Of a DNA stretch of 64,000 nucleotides, positions 32,101 to 42,974 are shown one piece after another. How positions within the stretch are numbered: the first letter of the stretch is position 1; every line of letters begins with the position of its first letter. The DNA comes from Caulobacter vibrioides. GTDB taxonomy: Bacteria; Pseudomonadota; Alphaproteobacteria; Caulobacterales; Caulobacteraceae. The stretch is from contig NZ_PJRR01000004.1 in assembly GCF_002858865.1 (NCBI RefSeq), positions 62,001 through 126,000 of the forward strand, given 5' to 3'. The notes under the pieces are model-generated. The model saw only the letters and a list, made by a program, of their open reading frames with translations, was not told the DNA's origin and ran no database searches. Position numbers and translations under genes: made by a program.

Positions 32101-32214
32101 TAGAGCGTGACGCCGAAAGTGGAATCCGGTTTCGGCGCCAGTCACGCTCTAAGTATTTGATTTAGAGCCTTCTTATCGCTTCAAAACGATCCCGTTTTGA
32201 AGCGGAAGGCTCTA
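32101..32214. repeat. double nested hairpin between duplicated lipoprotein genes
   Basis: Hairpin 1 pairs TAGAGCGTGAC (32101-32111) with GTCACGCTCTA (32141-32151), with an inner GCCGAAA/TTTCGGC stem. Hairpin 2 pairs TAGAGCCTTC (32163-32172) with GAAGGCTCTA (32205-32214), with an inner GCTTCAAAACG/CGTTTTGAAGC stem. Both begin TAGAGC. The second ends only nine bases before the next ATG. Confidence 0.85.
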
Positions 32215-32223
32215 GGGGCCCTT

Positions 32224-33078
32224 ATGTCGTTTCAGTCCAAATCCTTGACGCTTGCGCTCAGCCTGGCCGTCCTTAGCGCTCTGTCGGGCTGTGACAAGCT
32301 GCCCGGCGCCGCCAAACCGCCGGCGGAGGCGCCCAAGCCTGTCGCGCCTGCAGCCCCGGCGGCCACGGCGGAGCCGCTGCCGGAGGCGCCGCCGGTGACC
32401 GCCTACCCCGAATTTATAGACGGGCGTAAGCACGAGGCCAATTTGCTGAAGTCCCTGGGCCAGCCGAACGCGCGCCAGGATCAGACCCTGACGCTCCTGC
32501 ACAACGGCAAGCCCGGCCTGGTCATGACCGATAACGAGGACGAGTTCCACCTGTTGAGCGGCGTCATCCAGGTGCCGACCGCCAACGGCGTACAGACCGT
32601 CTACGAGGTGACCACACACTATATCGGCGTGGCAGACGAACCCACCCCCACCTTCTATGACGAGCGGGGCGCCGGCATCGAATCCTATGACGGGTACGGC
32701 CTATGGCGGGGCGCCGTGTTCGCCGTCGGGTACCAGGAGCAGACCTACAGCGTCGGCGACGTCGGCCGCGTCAGCACCGAGTTGCGCGACTGGTCGACCA
32801 AACCGCACCGCAAGTTCGACTTCAAGGCGCGCTGCCTGCCCGACGCGTGGGTCAGCGACACCGAGATGAAGGGCTATTGCCTGCGCCCCACCGGCCTGGA
32901 GGGCACCGTGGAGTTGACAGACGAAAGGACCGACGCGGTCTTCACACGCGTGGGGCCCAACGCCTGGCGCCTGCGCGAACTGCAGGCGCCCAAGGGCAAG
33001 GTGACGGATGTCGAAAACAACCCCCCGACCGCCTATGACGAGACCGTCAGGGGCGTGCCCTATTCCGGGGATCAGTAG
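32224..33078 (+). CDS. putative lipoprotein, tandem copy 2
   Basis: This 284-residue paralogue of the preceding gene has the same signal and lipobox (LSALSGCDKLPGAAKPP), the same tether and the same C-terminal motifs (NGVQTVYEVTTHYI, KPHRKFDFKARC, DAVFTRVGPNAWRLRELQAPK, PTAYDETVRGVPYSGDQ). It diverges most in the middle. Its start is fixed by the duplicated CTTATGTCGTTTCAGTCC context. The gene probably arose by tandem duplication that included the 5' flank, with a hairpin element between the copies. Confidence 0.8.
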   Translation: MSFQSKSLTLALSLAVLSALSGCDKLPGAAKPPAEAPKPVAPAAPAATAEPLPEAPPVTAYPEFIDGRKHEANLLKSLGQPNARQDQTLTLLHNGKPGLVMTDNEDEFHLLSGVIQVPTANGVQTVYEVTTHYIGVADEPTPTFYDERGAGIESYDGYGLWRGAVFAVGYQEQTYSVGDVGRVSTELRDWSTKPHRKFDFKARCLPDAWVSDTEMKGYCLRPTGLEGTVELTDERTDAVFTRVGPNAWRLRELQAPKGKVTDVENNPPTAYDETVRGVPYSGDQ

Positions 33079-33102
33079 TCGGCGGGTGTTCTTGGGGCTG
33101 GG

Positions 33103-33807
33103 TTACGCCGCCGCCTGGTCGGCGTCCTCAAGGCTTACGCCCAGTCGTTCCAGCAGCGCCCGAGCGCCGTTCGTTGTCAGGCGAACCGCACGTCCGTTGG
33201 GCTCCAGGGCCAGCCAACCCCGCTGGGTCATCGCCGCCAGCAGCTTGACGCCCAGCGGGCCCGCCAGGTGGTGGCGGCGCTCGGTCCAGTCCAGGCAGGG
33301 CCGCGCCACACCGCGCGCGCCGCGCAGGGTCTGGCTGGAGACGCCGAGGTCCTCGAACCAGGCGTGGCCCTCGGGCGTGATCGCATAGCGCTTGTCGCCG
33401 GCCGGACGGATCAGGTCGCGGTCGAGCAGGGCGTCACAGACCTTCACGCCCAGGCGTCCGGCCAGATGGCCGTAGCAGCAGCGCGCGTCGCGCAGGGCGC
33501 GGGCCTTGGGCGAGCGCGGGACCTCCAGCGAACGCACCGGAGCGGCGATCACCGACAAGGCCTCGATCGCGTGCGCCACCTCGGCCGAGGCCAGCCGGTA
33601 GTAGCGGTGGCGGCCCTGGCGCTCGACCGCCAGCAGCCCGCCGTCGACCAGCTTGGCCAGATGGTTGCTCGCCGCCTGGGCGGTGACGCCGGCGGCCCAG
33701 GCCAGGGCGCTGGCGGGTTGGGCCCGGCCGTCCTGCAGGACCTGCAGCATGGCCGCGCGGGTCGGATCGCCGATCAGGGCGGCGGGGGAGGCGATGTTGG
33801 CGTCCAT
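33103..33807 (-). CDS. ArsR-family winged-helix transcriptional regulator
   Basis: This is a 234-residue regulator. The N-terminal winged helix (about 8-85) reads LIGDPTRAAMLQVLQDGRAQPASALAWAAGVTAQAASNHLAKLVDGGLL, typical of ArsR repressors. The long C-terminal part (DARCCYGHLAGRLGVKVCDALL, and a repeat-like second winged half) is found in a subgroup that controls drug transporters. The Cys pair CC could be redox or metal sensitive. It is divergent from the MFS gene across 72 bp that contain two direct repeats, so it probably represses that transporter. Confidence 0.88.
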   Translation of the reverse strand: MDANIASPAALIGDPTRAAMLQVLQDGRAQPASALAWAAGVTAQAASNHLAKLVDGGLLAVERQGRHRYYRLASAEVAHAIEALSVIAAPVRSLEVPRSPKARALRDARCCYGHLAGRLGVKVCDALLDRDLIRPAGDKRYAITPEGHAWFEDLGVSSQTLRGARGVARPCLDWTERRHHLAGPLGVKLLAAMTQRGWLALEPNGRAVRLTTNGARALLERLGVSLEDADQAAA

Positions 33808-33825
33808 GGCGTCACCTTAGACCCA

Positions 33826-33854
33826 ATCGGCGCGTGATGGTTCATCGGCGCGTG
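33826..33854. promoter_or_regulatory. direct-repeat operator candidate (ArsR/MFS)
   Basis: ATCGGCGCGTG occurs twice, at 33826-33836 and 33844-33854, with an 18-bp period, between the divergent regulator and transporter genes. Such spacing puts both on nearly the same DNA face. Confidence 0.5.
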
Positions 33855-33879
33855 TAACAACGCGCCCGCTCCAGGGCGC

Positions 33880-35289
33880 ATGAGCCGACCCATGATCGCC
33901 TCCTCGCCCGCGCCCCGCCTCGGCTGGGTCACCGCCGCCGCCAGTTTCGGCTTCTTCGTCACCCAACTGGACGTCACCATCGTCAATGTGGCGCTGGACG
34001 CCATCGGTCGGACATTCGCCGCCCCGACAGCGCAGCTCCAATGGCTGGTCGACGCCTATGTCCTGGCGCTGGCGGCGATGCTGCTGTCAGCGGGCGCGAT
34101 CGGCGATCGGGTCGGCCCCAAACGGGCCTTCGTCTGGGGGCTGGTGCTGTTCGGCGTGGCCTCGGCGATCTGCGGCCTGGCTCCTGGACCGTTGAGCCTG
34201 ATCGTGGCGCGCGCGGCGCAAGGCGCGACCGGCGCCCTGCTGATCCCGCCGTCCCTGGCCCTGATCGCCCACGCCGCCCACGGCGACGACCGCAGGCGGG
34301 CCTCGGCGGTGGGCTGGTGGACGGCGGCCGGCGGGGTGTCGATCGCCGCGGGCCCGGTGCTGGGGGGGCTGCTGGTGGAGACCCTGGGTTGGCGCTGGGT
34401 GTTCTTCGTCAATCTGCCGATCTGCCTGCTGGGCGCCATTCTGACCCAGATCGTTGCGCCCCCGACGCCGCCCAAGCCGGCCGCGCCGCCGGACCTGACC
34501 GGACAGGTCCTGGCGGTCGCCGCCGTCACCCTGGTGGTCGGCGCGCTGATTGAGGGCGGTCATCGCGGATGGCGCGCCTGGCCGGCGGGCGCGCTGGTCG
34601 CGGGGCTGGGGCTGCTGGGGCTGTTCCTGCGTCACCAGCGGCGCGCGGTGCATCCGGTCATGCCGCTGGCCGCTTTCGCCCGGCGCCCGGCCTGGCTGGC
34701 GGTGGTGGTCGGCTCGGCCCTGAACTTCACCTACTACGGGATGATCTTCGTCCTGGGCCTCTACATGCTACGGGCCCTCGACTGGCCGCCGGGCAAGGCG
34801 GGACTGGCCTTCCTGCCGCTGACGGCCACCTTCATCGTCTCCAACCTCGCCAGCGGTCGTCTTGTTTCGCGCCTTGGCGCGCGGGCGGTGACAACGGGCG
34901 GCGTGCTGGTCGCCGCCTGCGGCTACGCCCTGACCGCCCGGCTGGGCGCAGAAAGCGGCATGTTGGAGATGCTGCCCGGCTTCGCCCTGATCCCCGGTGG
35001 GATGGGCCTGGCCATCCCGGCCCTGACCAGCGGTCTGCTGGCTAGCGTCGATCGCCATGAGGCCGGAGCCGCTTCCGGCGCGCTCAACGCCTGCCGCCAG
35101 GTGGGTGGCGCGGCCGGCGTCGCGATCTTCGGCGCCCTGGCCAGCATCGACGCGGTCGCCGGGGTTCGAAGCTCAGGGATCGCCGCCGCAGCGATACTGC
35201 TCGGGGCGGCTGCGATCGTCCTTCTTCCGCGCGACGGAAAGAGCCATCCGAGCTCCCCGGCGAACGCTGGAGCCCAGATCCGTCCTTGA
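33880..35289 (+). CDS. MFS transporter (DHA2/EmrB-QacA type)
   Basis: The 469-residue protein has 14 predicted membrane segments. Motifs include FVTQLDVTIVNVALDAIG (motif D1 of the DHA2 family), LSAGAIGDRVGPKRAF (motif A) and GWWTAAGGVSIAAGPVLGGLL (motif C, antiporter). It probably exports a toxic compound in exchange for protons. A divergent ArsR-type gene and a shared operator-like repeat indicate local repression. ATG codons at 33880 and 33892 are both possible. A strong bidirectional terminator follows. Confidence 0.92.
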   Translation: MSRPMIASSPAPRLGWVTAAASFGFFVTQLDVTIVNVALDAIGRTFAAPTAQLQWLVDAYVLALAAMLLSAGAIGDRVGPKRAFVWGLVLFGVASAICGLAPGPLSLIVARAAQGATGALLIPPSLALIAHAAHGDDRRRASAVGWWTAAGGVSIAAGPVLGGLLVETLGWRWVFFVNLPICLLGAILTQIVAPPTPPKPAAPPDLTGQVLAVAAVTLVVGALIEGGHRGWRAWPAGALVAGLGLLGLFLRHQRRAVHPVMPLAAFARRPAWLAVVVGSALNFTYYGMIFVLGLYMLRALDWPPGKAGLAFLPLTATFIVSNLASGRLVSRLGARAVTTGGVLVAACGYALTARLGAESGMLEMLPGFALIPGGMGLAIPALTSGLLASVDRHEAGAASGALNACRQVGGAAGVAIFGALASIDAVAGVRSSGIAAAAILLGAAAIVLLPRDGKSHPSSPANAGAQIRP

Positions 35290-35308
35290 GCGTCCGCCAT
35301 GAAAGCGA

Positions 35309-35345
35309 AAGGGCGCCGAGCGAAGCCGCTCGGCGCCCTTCTGTT
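35309..35345. terminator. bidirectional terminator between MFS and secA
   Basis: A perfect 14-bp stem AAGGGCGCCGAGCG (35309-35322) and CGCTCGGCGCCCTT (35327-35340) with loop AAGC. T-rich ends follow on both strands, serving the convergent MFS and secA transcripts. Confidence 0.9.
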
Positions 35346-35398
35346 CGATCTGGACCCGGCGTTCGCCGGGAAGATCGGGATCAAGAGTCCCTAAGCGC

Positions 35399-38170
<2,772 letters not shown>

Positions 38171-38473
38171 TCAGGGGGGATCCGGAGGGCGGTTTGGACG
38201 AGGAGGCCGGCGCTAAGGCTGGAGGGCCTCGACTACGGAGATGAAAATCGGCCGCAACAACGAATAAATCCGCTGTTCCGGTGCGGCCGGAGACTTAAGC
38301 ACCGGCCCCCCTGGTGTCAACGCGAAGACCCTAGAACAGCGAGGGTTTAAGGGGCTGAAACCCTGGCTCCGGGGCCGGTTTTCGCTGAGCAGAACGCTTT
38401 CGACGGCGAAGCCGTTTCCCCTTGGGTAAAAACCGCGCTAGAGCCCATTCCAGCAAAGCCGGAGATCTTGGCC

Positions 38474-39439
38474 TTGAAGACCTCTTTCCGCCTGATGGGC
38501 GTGCTGGGCGCTGTGGCCTGCGCGCTGATGATCGCCTCCTGCGGCCAGAACAAGGTCGCCGACAAGCCGCCCGAGCCCGGCGACACCGCCGTGGCGCGCG
38601 TCAACGGCCAGGTGATCTGGGCCAGCGACGTCAAGCGCGAGGCCGTGGCGCAAGGGCTGATCAGCGAAGGCGAGCCGTTGGACATCTCCAGCGAGGTCTT
38701 CCGCCAGCGCCTCGACGAGGTCATCGATCAGAAGCTGCTGGCCGCCGAGGCGGTCAAGCGCAAGCTCGACAAGGACCCCCTGGCCCAACGCCGCCTGGCC
38801 GCCGCCCGTGAGCGCATCCTGGGCGACATGCTGGTCGAGGGCGTGGTCGAGAAGGCCGTGACCGAGGACGCCATCCGCAAGCTCTACGCCGAGCAGCAGA
38901 AGCTCTCCAAGCGCTCCGAGGAGATCCGCGCCCGCCAGATCCTGGTCGGCAGCCAGGCCGAGGCCGAGAGCATCAAGAAGCTCCTGGCCACCGGCGCCTC
39001 GTTCGACGCCCTGGCCATGGAGCGCTCGACCGACCAGGCCACCCGTTTCAACGGCGGCGACCTCGGCTACTTCACCCTGGACGTGATGCCCGAGGCCTAT
39101 GGCGCGGCGCTGAAAGACGCCCAGAAGGGCGCGCTGATCGGTCCCTTCGCCGCCGAGGGCGGCTGGGTCCTCGTCAAGGTCGAGGACAAGCGCACCGAGG
39201 AGCCGATCACCCTGGAGGCCGCGCGCCCGCAGATCATCCGCTTCCTGACCTATGACCAGGTGCGCGACATCCTCGAGAAGCTGCGCGGCTCGGCCAAGGT
39301 CGAGATGATGATCGGCAAGTCGCAGGAGCTGCCCGCCGGCAGCGCCCAGGAACCGGCCTCCGCGCCGCCGGAACTGCAGGGCGCGGCGCCGGCCTCGGCT
39401 CCGCCCGCCGCCCAACCCGCCCAATCCGCGAAGCAGTAA
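38474..39439 (+). CDS. PpiC-type peptidyl-prolyl isomerase lipoprotein
   Basis: This is a 321-residue predicted periplasmic lipoprotein (signal with LMIASC lipobox). A SurA/PpiD-like N-terminal helical part (VNGQVIWASDVKREAVAQGL, about 40-130) is followed by a parvulin domain (about 140-250: RARQILVGSQAEAESIKKLLATGASFDALAMERSTD, GGDLGYFTLDVMPEAYGAAL). The tail is Ala/Pro-rich. No ATG precedes it; TTG at 38474 lies nine bases after GGAG and is preferred over TTG at 38468. It likely assists outer-membrane protein folding. It is 15 bp upstream of argJ, so cotranscription is likely. Confidence 0.88.
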   Translation: MKTSFRLMGVLGAVACALMIASCGQNKVADKPPEPGDTAVARVNGQVIWASDVKREAVAQGLISEGEPLDISSEVFRQRLDEVIDQKLLAAEAVKRKLDKDPLAQRRLAAARERILGDMLVEGVVEKAVTEDAIRKLYAEQQKLSKRSEEIRARQILVGSQAEAESIKKLLATGASFDALAMERSTDQATRFNGGDLGYFTLDVMPEAYGAALKDAQKGALIGPFAAEGGWVLVKVEDKRTEEPITLEAARPQIIRFLTYDQVRDILEKLRGSAKVEMMIGKSQELPAGSAQEPASAPPELQGAAPASAPPAAQPAQSAKQ

Positions 39440-39454
39440 GTATACGAGCGGCCC

Positions 39455-40900
39455 ATGCCCAAGACGACGAAGACGCCTGCCGATAACGCCGCCGAGCCCG
39501 TGGCCACGCCCGCCGAACGCGCCCACGGGGTCATCGATGCGATCGTCGATCCGCTGACCTCGGCCCTGAAGCGCGCGGGCCTGCGCCGCGCCCAGAAGTC
39601 GGCCGGCGAGTCCGACCAGGCCTCCGCGACCCCGGCCAAGGCCGCGACCGGCGCGGGCAAGCCGGGCCTGGCGATCTCGCCGCTGGCCGTGCCGTTCCCG
39701 ACCATCCCCCCGATCGCCGGCGTCGAGATCGCCACCGGCCGGGCGGGCTTCTACAAGCATGAGCGCGAAGACCTGCTGTTAATGCGCTTCGCCGAGGGCA
39801 CCTCGGCGGCCGGCGTCTTCACCCGCCACGGCGTCGGCTCGGCCCCGGTGGACTGGTGCAAGCGCCAGCTGGCGGCGACGGGCGGCGCGGACGTGCGCGC
39901 CCTGGTGGTCAACGCCGGCTGCGCCAACAGCTTCACCGGCAAGCCCGGCGCCGATGCGGTGCGCCGCGTGGCCACGGCCGTGGGCAAGCGCTTTGACTGC
40001 CGCCAGCGCGACGTGATGATGGCCTCGACCGGCGTCATCGGCGTCATCCTGGACGACAGCAAGATCACCGCCCGCCTGCCCGAGGTGGAAAGCCGCCTGA
40101 AGGCCGACGCTTGGGCCGAGGCCGGCCGGGCGATCATGACCACCGACACCTTCCCGAAGGGCGCCTACGCCACGGCGGTGATCGATGGGCATGAGGTCAA
40201 GATCGCCGGCATCGCCAAGGGCTCGGGCATGATCGCGCCCGACATGGCCACCATGCTGGCCTTCGTCGCCACCGACGCGGCGATCGCTCCGGCGGCCCTG
40301 CAGACCCTGGTCAGTCTGTATACCCGCACCACCTTCAACTGCGTAACGGTGGACGGCGACCGCTCGACCAACGACACGCTGCTGCTGTTCGCCACCGGGC
40401 AGTCGGGCGCGCCCAAGATCCACCGCGCGGGCGACAAGCGCCTGGCCGACTTCCGCGAAAAGCTGGAAGGGGTGCTGCTGGACCTGGCCCTGCAGCTCGT
40501 GAAGGATGGCGAGGGGGCGACCAAGTTCGTCAAGATCACCGTCAACGGCGCCGAGAGCCCGGCCAGCGCCCGCAAGATCGCCCGCACCATCGCCGAGAGC
40601 CCGCTGGTCAAGACCGCCTTCGCCGGCGAGGACGCCAACTGGGGCCGCATCGTCATGGCCGTGGGCCGCGCCGACGAGCCGGTGGCCCGCGAGAAGATCA
40701 GCGTCAAATTCGGCGACCTCTACGCCGCCCGCGACGGCCTGATCTCGGCCGAATACGACGAGGCCAAGATGAGCGCCTACGTCAAGAACCAGGCGTTCGA
40801 GGTCTCGGTGGACGTCGGGGTGGGCCGCGGCTCGGCCACGGTCTGGACCTGCGACCTGACCAAGCAGTACGTGGCGATCAACGGGGATTACCGGAGCTAG
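39455..40900 (+). CDS. argJ: bifunctional glutamate N-acetyltransferase / N-acetylglutamate synthase
   Basis: This ArgJ enzyme transfers acetyl from N-acetylornithine to glutamate (arginine cycle). It has 481 residues, about 70 more than usual; the extra N-terminal part (PKTTKTPADNAAEPVATPAERA...) is low-complexity. Family motifs are VNAGCANSFTGKPG, MASTGVIGV, and the autoproteolysis site KGSGMIAPDMA-TML, where the Thr becomes the nucleophile of the beta chain. DGDRSTNDT and the C-terminal WTCDLTKQYVAINGDYRS are intact. It is located 15 bp after the isomerase gene. Confidence 0.97.
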   Translation: MPKTTKTPADNAAEPVATPAERAHGVIDAIVDPLTSALKRAGLRRAQKSAGESDQASATPAKAATGAGKPGLAISPLAVPFPTIPPIAGVEIATGRAGFYKHEREDLLLMRFAEGTSAAGVFTRHGVGSAPVDWCKRQLAATGGADVRALVVNAGCANSFTGKPGADAVRRVATAVGKRFDCRQRDVMMASTGVIGVILDDSKITARLPEVESRLKADAWAEAGRAIMTTDTFPKGAYATAVIDGHEVKIAGIAKGSGMIAPDMATMLAFVATDAAIAPAALQTLVSLYTRTTFNCVTVDGDRSTNDTLLLFATGQSGAPKIHRAGDKRLADFREKLEGVLLDLALQLVKDGEGATKFVKITVNGAESPASARKIARTIAESPLVKTAFAGEDANWGRIVMAVGRADEPVAREKISVKFGDLYAARDGLISAEYDEAKMSAYVKNQAFEVSVDVGVGRGSATVWTCDLTKQYVAINGDYRS

Positions 40901-40915
40901 GGGGCTGAGGCGCCC

Positions 40916-41021
40916 TGCGTCCTTCGAGGCTCGCCTTCGGCTCACACCTCAGGATGAGGAAACCCGCTACTGAATCCCTCATCCTGAGGTGCGCGCGCCT
41001 GAGCGCGCCTCGAAGGACGCA
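40916..41021. repeat. TGCGTCCTTCGAGG palindromic element, copy 1
   Basis: TGCGTCCTTCGAGGCTCGCC at the left pairs with CGCGCCTCGAAGGACGCA at the right, and CACCTCAGGATGAGG pairs with CCTCATCCTGAGGTG in the centre. It lies immediately before the GACGGAGGGGGCG element, and with it forms a 238-bp composite that is found inverted at 55313-55550. Confidence 0.85.
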
Positions 41022-41025
41022 GGGA

Positions 41026-41153
41026 CGCCCCCTCCGTCACGCGGCTGCGCCGCGCGCCACCTCCCCCGCAAGCGGGGCAGGAGGATCCCGCTTCCTCCTC
41101 ACCCGTGAAACGGGGGAGGTGGCGCGGCGCGTAGCGCCGTGACGGAGGGGGCG
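41026..41153. repeat. CGCCCCCTCCGTCAC palindromic element, copy 1
   Basis: It starts CGCCCCCTCCGTCAC and ends GTGACGGAGGGGGCG, with inner arms CCACCTCCCCC/GGGGGAGGTGG and small hairpins (CCCCGCAAGCGGGG). Five copies occur in the window: here and at 42831, 50524, 52616 and 55313. Confidence 0.9.
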
Positions 41154-41172
41154 CTCTGGGGGCGCCGACGGG

Positions 41173-42228
41173 CTAAACGCTAGCCGGCCCGCTGGAATCC
41201 CGCACGATCAGCGTATGCGGGTGCATCAGCTGGCGGGGTTCGCCGCCGCCGTCGCGATGGCGGCGGATTTCTTCCAGGACCAGGTCGACGGCCGCGCGGG
41301 CCATGGCCGCGATCGGCTGATGGACGGTCGTCAGGGGCGGCCAGATGTTGTCGGCGATCGAGGTGTCGTCGAAGCCGACGATCGAGACGTCGCCCGGCAC
41401 GTCCAGGCCCAGGCGATGGGCCACGCCCGCCGTGGCGGCGGCCATGTCGTCATTGGCCGCGAAGATCGCGGTGGGACGCGGCTCGGCGGCCAGCAGGCGT
41501 TCGGCCGCCTCCAGGCCCGAGCGATAGGTGAAATAGCCCTGCTCGACCCGGATGTTTTCCTGCGGAATTCCGGCGGCCTTCAGGGCGGTCATGAAGCCGT
41601 CCAGGCGCTGCTGGCTGACCGTCTGGTTCGGATGGCCCTTGATGAAGCCGAAGCGCTTGTGGCCAAGGCCGATCAGGTGCTGGGTCAGCTCGAAGGCGGC
41701 CGCCTCGTTGTCGATGCGGATCGTGGCCATGTCGGCGCTGGCCGTGCCGGGCGCCACGGCCACGGCGGCGGCGCCCGCCGCGCGGATCTCGGCCAGCACC
41801 TCGGGCGACTCGCACAGCGGCGGCGGCAGGATCAGGCCGTCGACGCCGGTCTTCAGCAGGCGGGCCAGGGTGGCGCGGGCCAGCTCCGGCTCGGCGCACT
41901 TTTCGATGACGATCTGAGCCCCGGTGCGGCTGCTTTCGTCCAGCGCCCCGACCAGGAACTCCGACAGGTAGCCCGTCGAGGGGTTGTCGTAGAGCAGGCC
42001 GATGCGGAACGGCGCGCTGCCGGCCAGGCTGCGGGCGGCCGGATTGGGCGCGTAGTTGAGGTCGGCGATGGCCTTCTCGACCAGCTGGCGGGTCTCTTCC
42101 TTGACCGTGCTCTCGCGATTGATGACCCGCGACACCGTCATCGGCGACACCCCCGCCCGGGCCGCCACGTCGCGGATCGTGGCGCTCTGGGTCGTCCGGC
42201 GACGCTGGCGCTCGACAGGCTGGTTCAT
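41173..42228 (-). CDS. LacI-family transcriptional regulator
   Basis: This is a 351-residue regulator. The N-terminal helix-turn-helix and hinge read ATIRDVAARAGVSPMTVSRVINRESTVKEETRQLVEKAIADLNYAPNPAARSLAG. The rest is a periplasmic-binding-protein-like sugar-sensing domain (IGLLYDNPSTGYLSEFLVGAL, AIFAANDDMAAATAGVAHRLG, VSIVGFDDTSIADNIWPPLTTV). It should respond to a sugar or glycoside. The nearest carbohydrate genes are the sialate O-acetylesterase-like and GH3 genes about 9-13 kb away; no target operator was identified. Confidence 0.93.
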   Translation of the reverse strand: MNQPVERQRRRTTQSATIRDVAARAGVSPMTVSRVINRESTVKEETRQLVEKAIADLNYAPNPAARSLAGSAPFRIGLLYDNPSTGYLSEFLVGALDESSRTGAQIVIEKCAEPELARATLARLLKTGVDGLILPPPLCESPEVLAEIRAAGAAAVAVAPGTASADMATIRIDNEAAAFELTQHLIGLGHKRFGFIKGHPNQTVSQQRLDGFMTALKAAGIPQENIRVEQGYFTYRSGLEAAERLLAAEPRPTAIFAANDDMAAATAGVAHRLGLDVPGDVSIVGFDDTSIADNIWPPLTTVHQPIAAMARAAVDLVLEEIRRHRDGGGEPRQLMHPHTLIVRDSSGPASV

Positions 42229-42316
42229 TCTTGAGTCCGTCCCTCTTCGGCGCGGACACTAGACCGCTTCGGGTACGGCTTGGAAGAGCAGCGGGTTTTC
42301 CTGCTAAACCGGGCTC

Positions 42317-42829
42317 ATGACTTCCCTGGGCGCGATCATCCTGTGCGGCGGCGCATCGCGGCGCATGGGCCGTGACAAGGCCGCGCTCGACTGGGACGGC
42401 CGCCGGGCCGTCGACCTTGTGGCGGACCTGGCGCGGGCGGTCGGGGCGCAGGCGCTGGTGACGGCGGGCGCGGATCTGGGCTGGCCGTGGGTCGCCGACG
42501 ACGCGGCGGGAGCCGGGCCTGTCGGCGGGGTGCTGGCGGGCGCGCGGGCGCTGGGAACCGCGCGGCTGCTGGTGCTGGCGGTCGACGCCCCGACGATCAC
42601 GCCGGGCGACCTGGCTCCCCTGCTGGCGAGCGGCGGCTGCTACGAAGGTCTGCCCGTGCCGATGGTGCTGGACGCTTCGGCCTTGCCGGCCGACGCCGAG
42701 GCCGGCTGGCCGCTGCGGCGGCTCGTGGAGCGCGCGGGGCTGGCGGCCTTGCCGGTTTCGGACGGGGCGCTGGCAAGGCTGCGCGGGGCCAATACGCCGG
42801 CGGAGCGGGACATGTTGTTGCGGGGGTGA
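42317..42829 (+). CDS. mobA: molybdenum cofactor guanylyltransferase
   Basis: The 170-residue nucleotidyltransferase attaches GMP to molybdopterin. It has the signature [24 protein letters not shown] at the N-terminus, [14 protein letters not shown], and [13 protein letters not shown] with the metal-binding Asp. It is a little shorter than most MobA proteins (about 190-200) and less conserved in the C-terminus, so the assignment to MobA over a related NTP-transferase has moderate certainty. It stands alone, followed by a palindromic repeat. Confidence 0.78.
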   Translation: MTSLGAIILCGGASRRMGRDKAALDWDGRRAVDLVADLARAVGAQALVTAGADLGWPWVADDAAGAGPVGGVLAGARALGTARLLVLAVDAPTITPGDLAPLLASGGCYEGLPVPMVLDASALPADAEAGWPLRRLVERAGLAALPVSDGALARLRGANTPAERDMLLRG

Positions 42830-42830
42830 G

Positions 42831-42963
42831 CGCCCCTCCGTCTCGCCGCGTATCCGCGTCGAGCCACCTCCCCCGCGTCGCGGGGGAGGAGGAGGCGGCC
42901 ACCCTCCTGCCCCGCTTGCGGGGGAGGGGGCGCGGCGCCGCAGGCGACGTGACGAAGGGGGCG
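42831..42963. repeat. CGCCCC-TCCGTC palindromic element, copy 2
   Basis: This is a diverged member of the family (CGCCCCTCCGTC at the left, GACGAAGGGGGCG at the right), with inner CCACCTCCCCCGC and GCGGGGGAGG arms. It lies between the convergent mobA and flavoprotein genes. Confidence 0.8.
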
Positions 42964-42974
42964 CTCAGCGGCGC

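Noticed and set aside
40954..41142. 62-codon frame MRKPATESLILRC...
   Set aside because: It lies wholly inside the composite repeat; its near-identical twin at 55324-55551 shows it is repeat sequence, not a conserved peptide gene.
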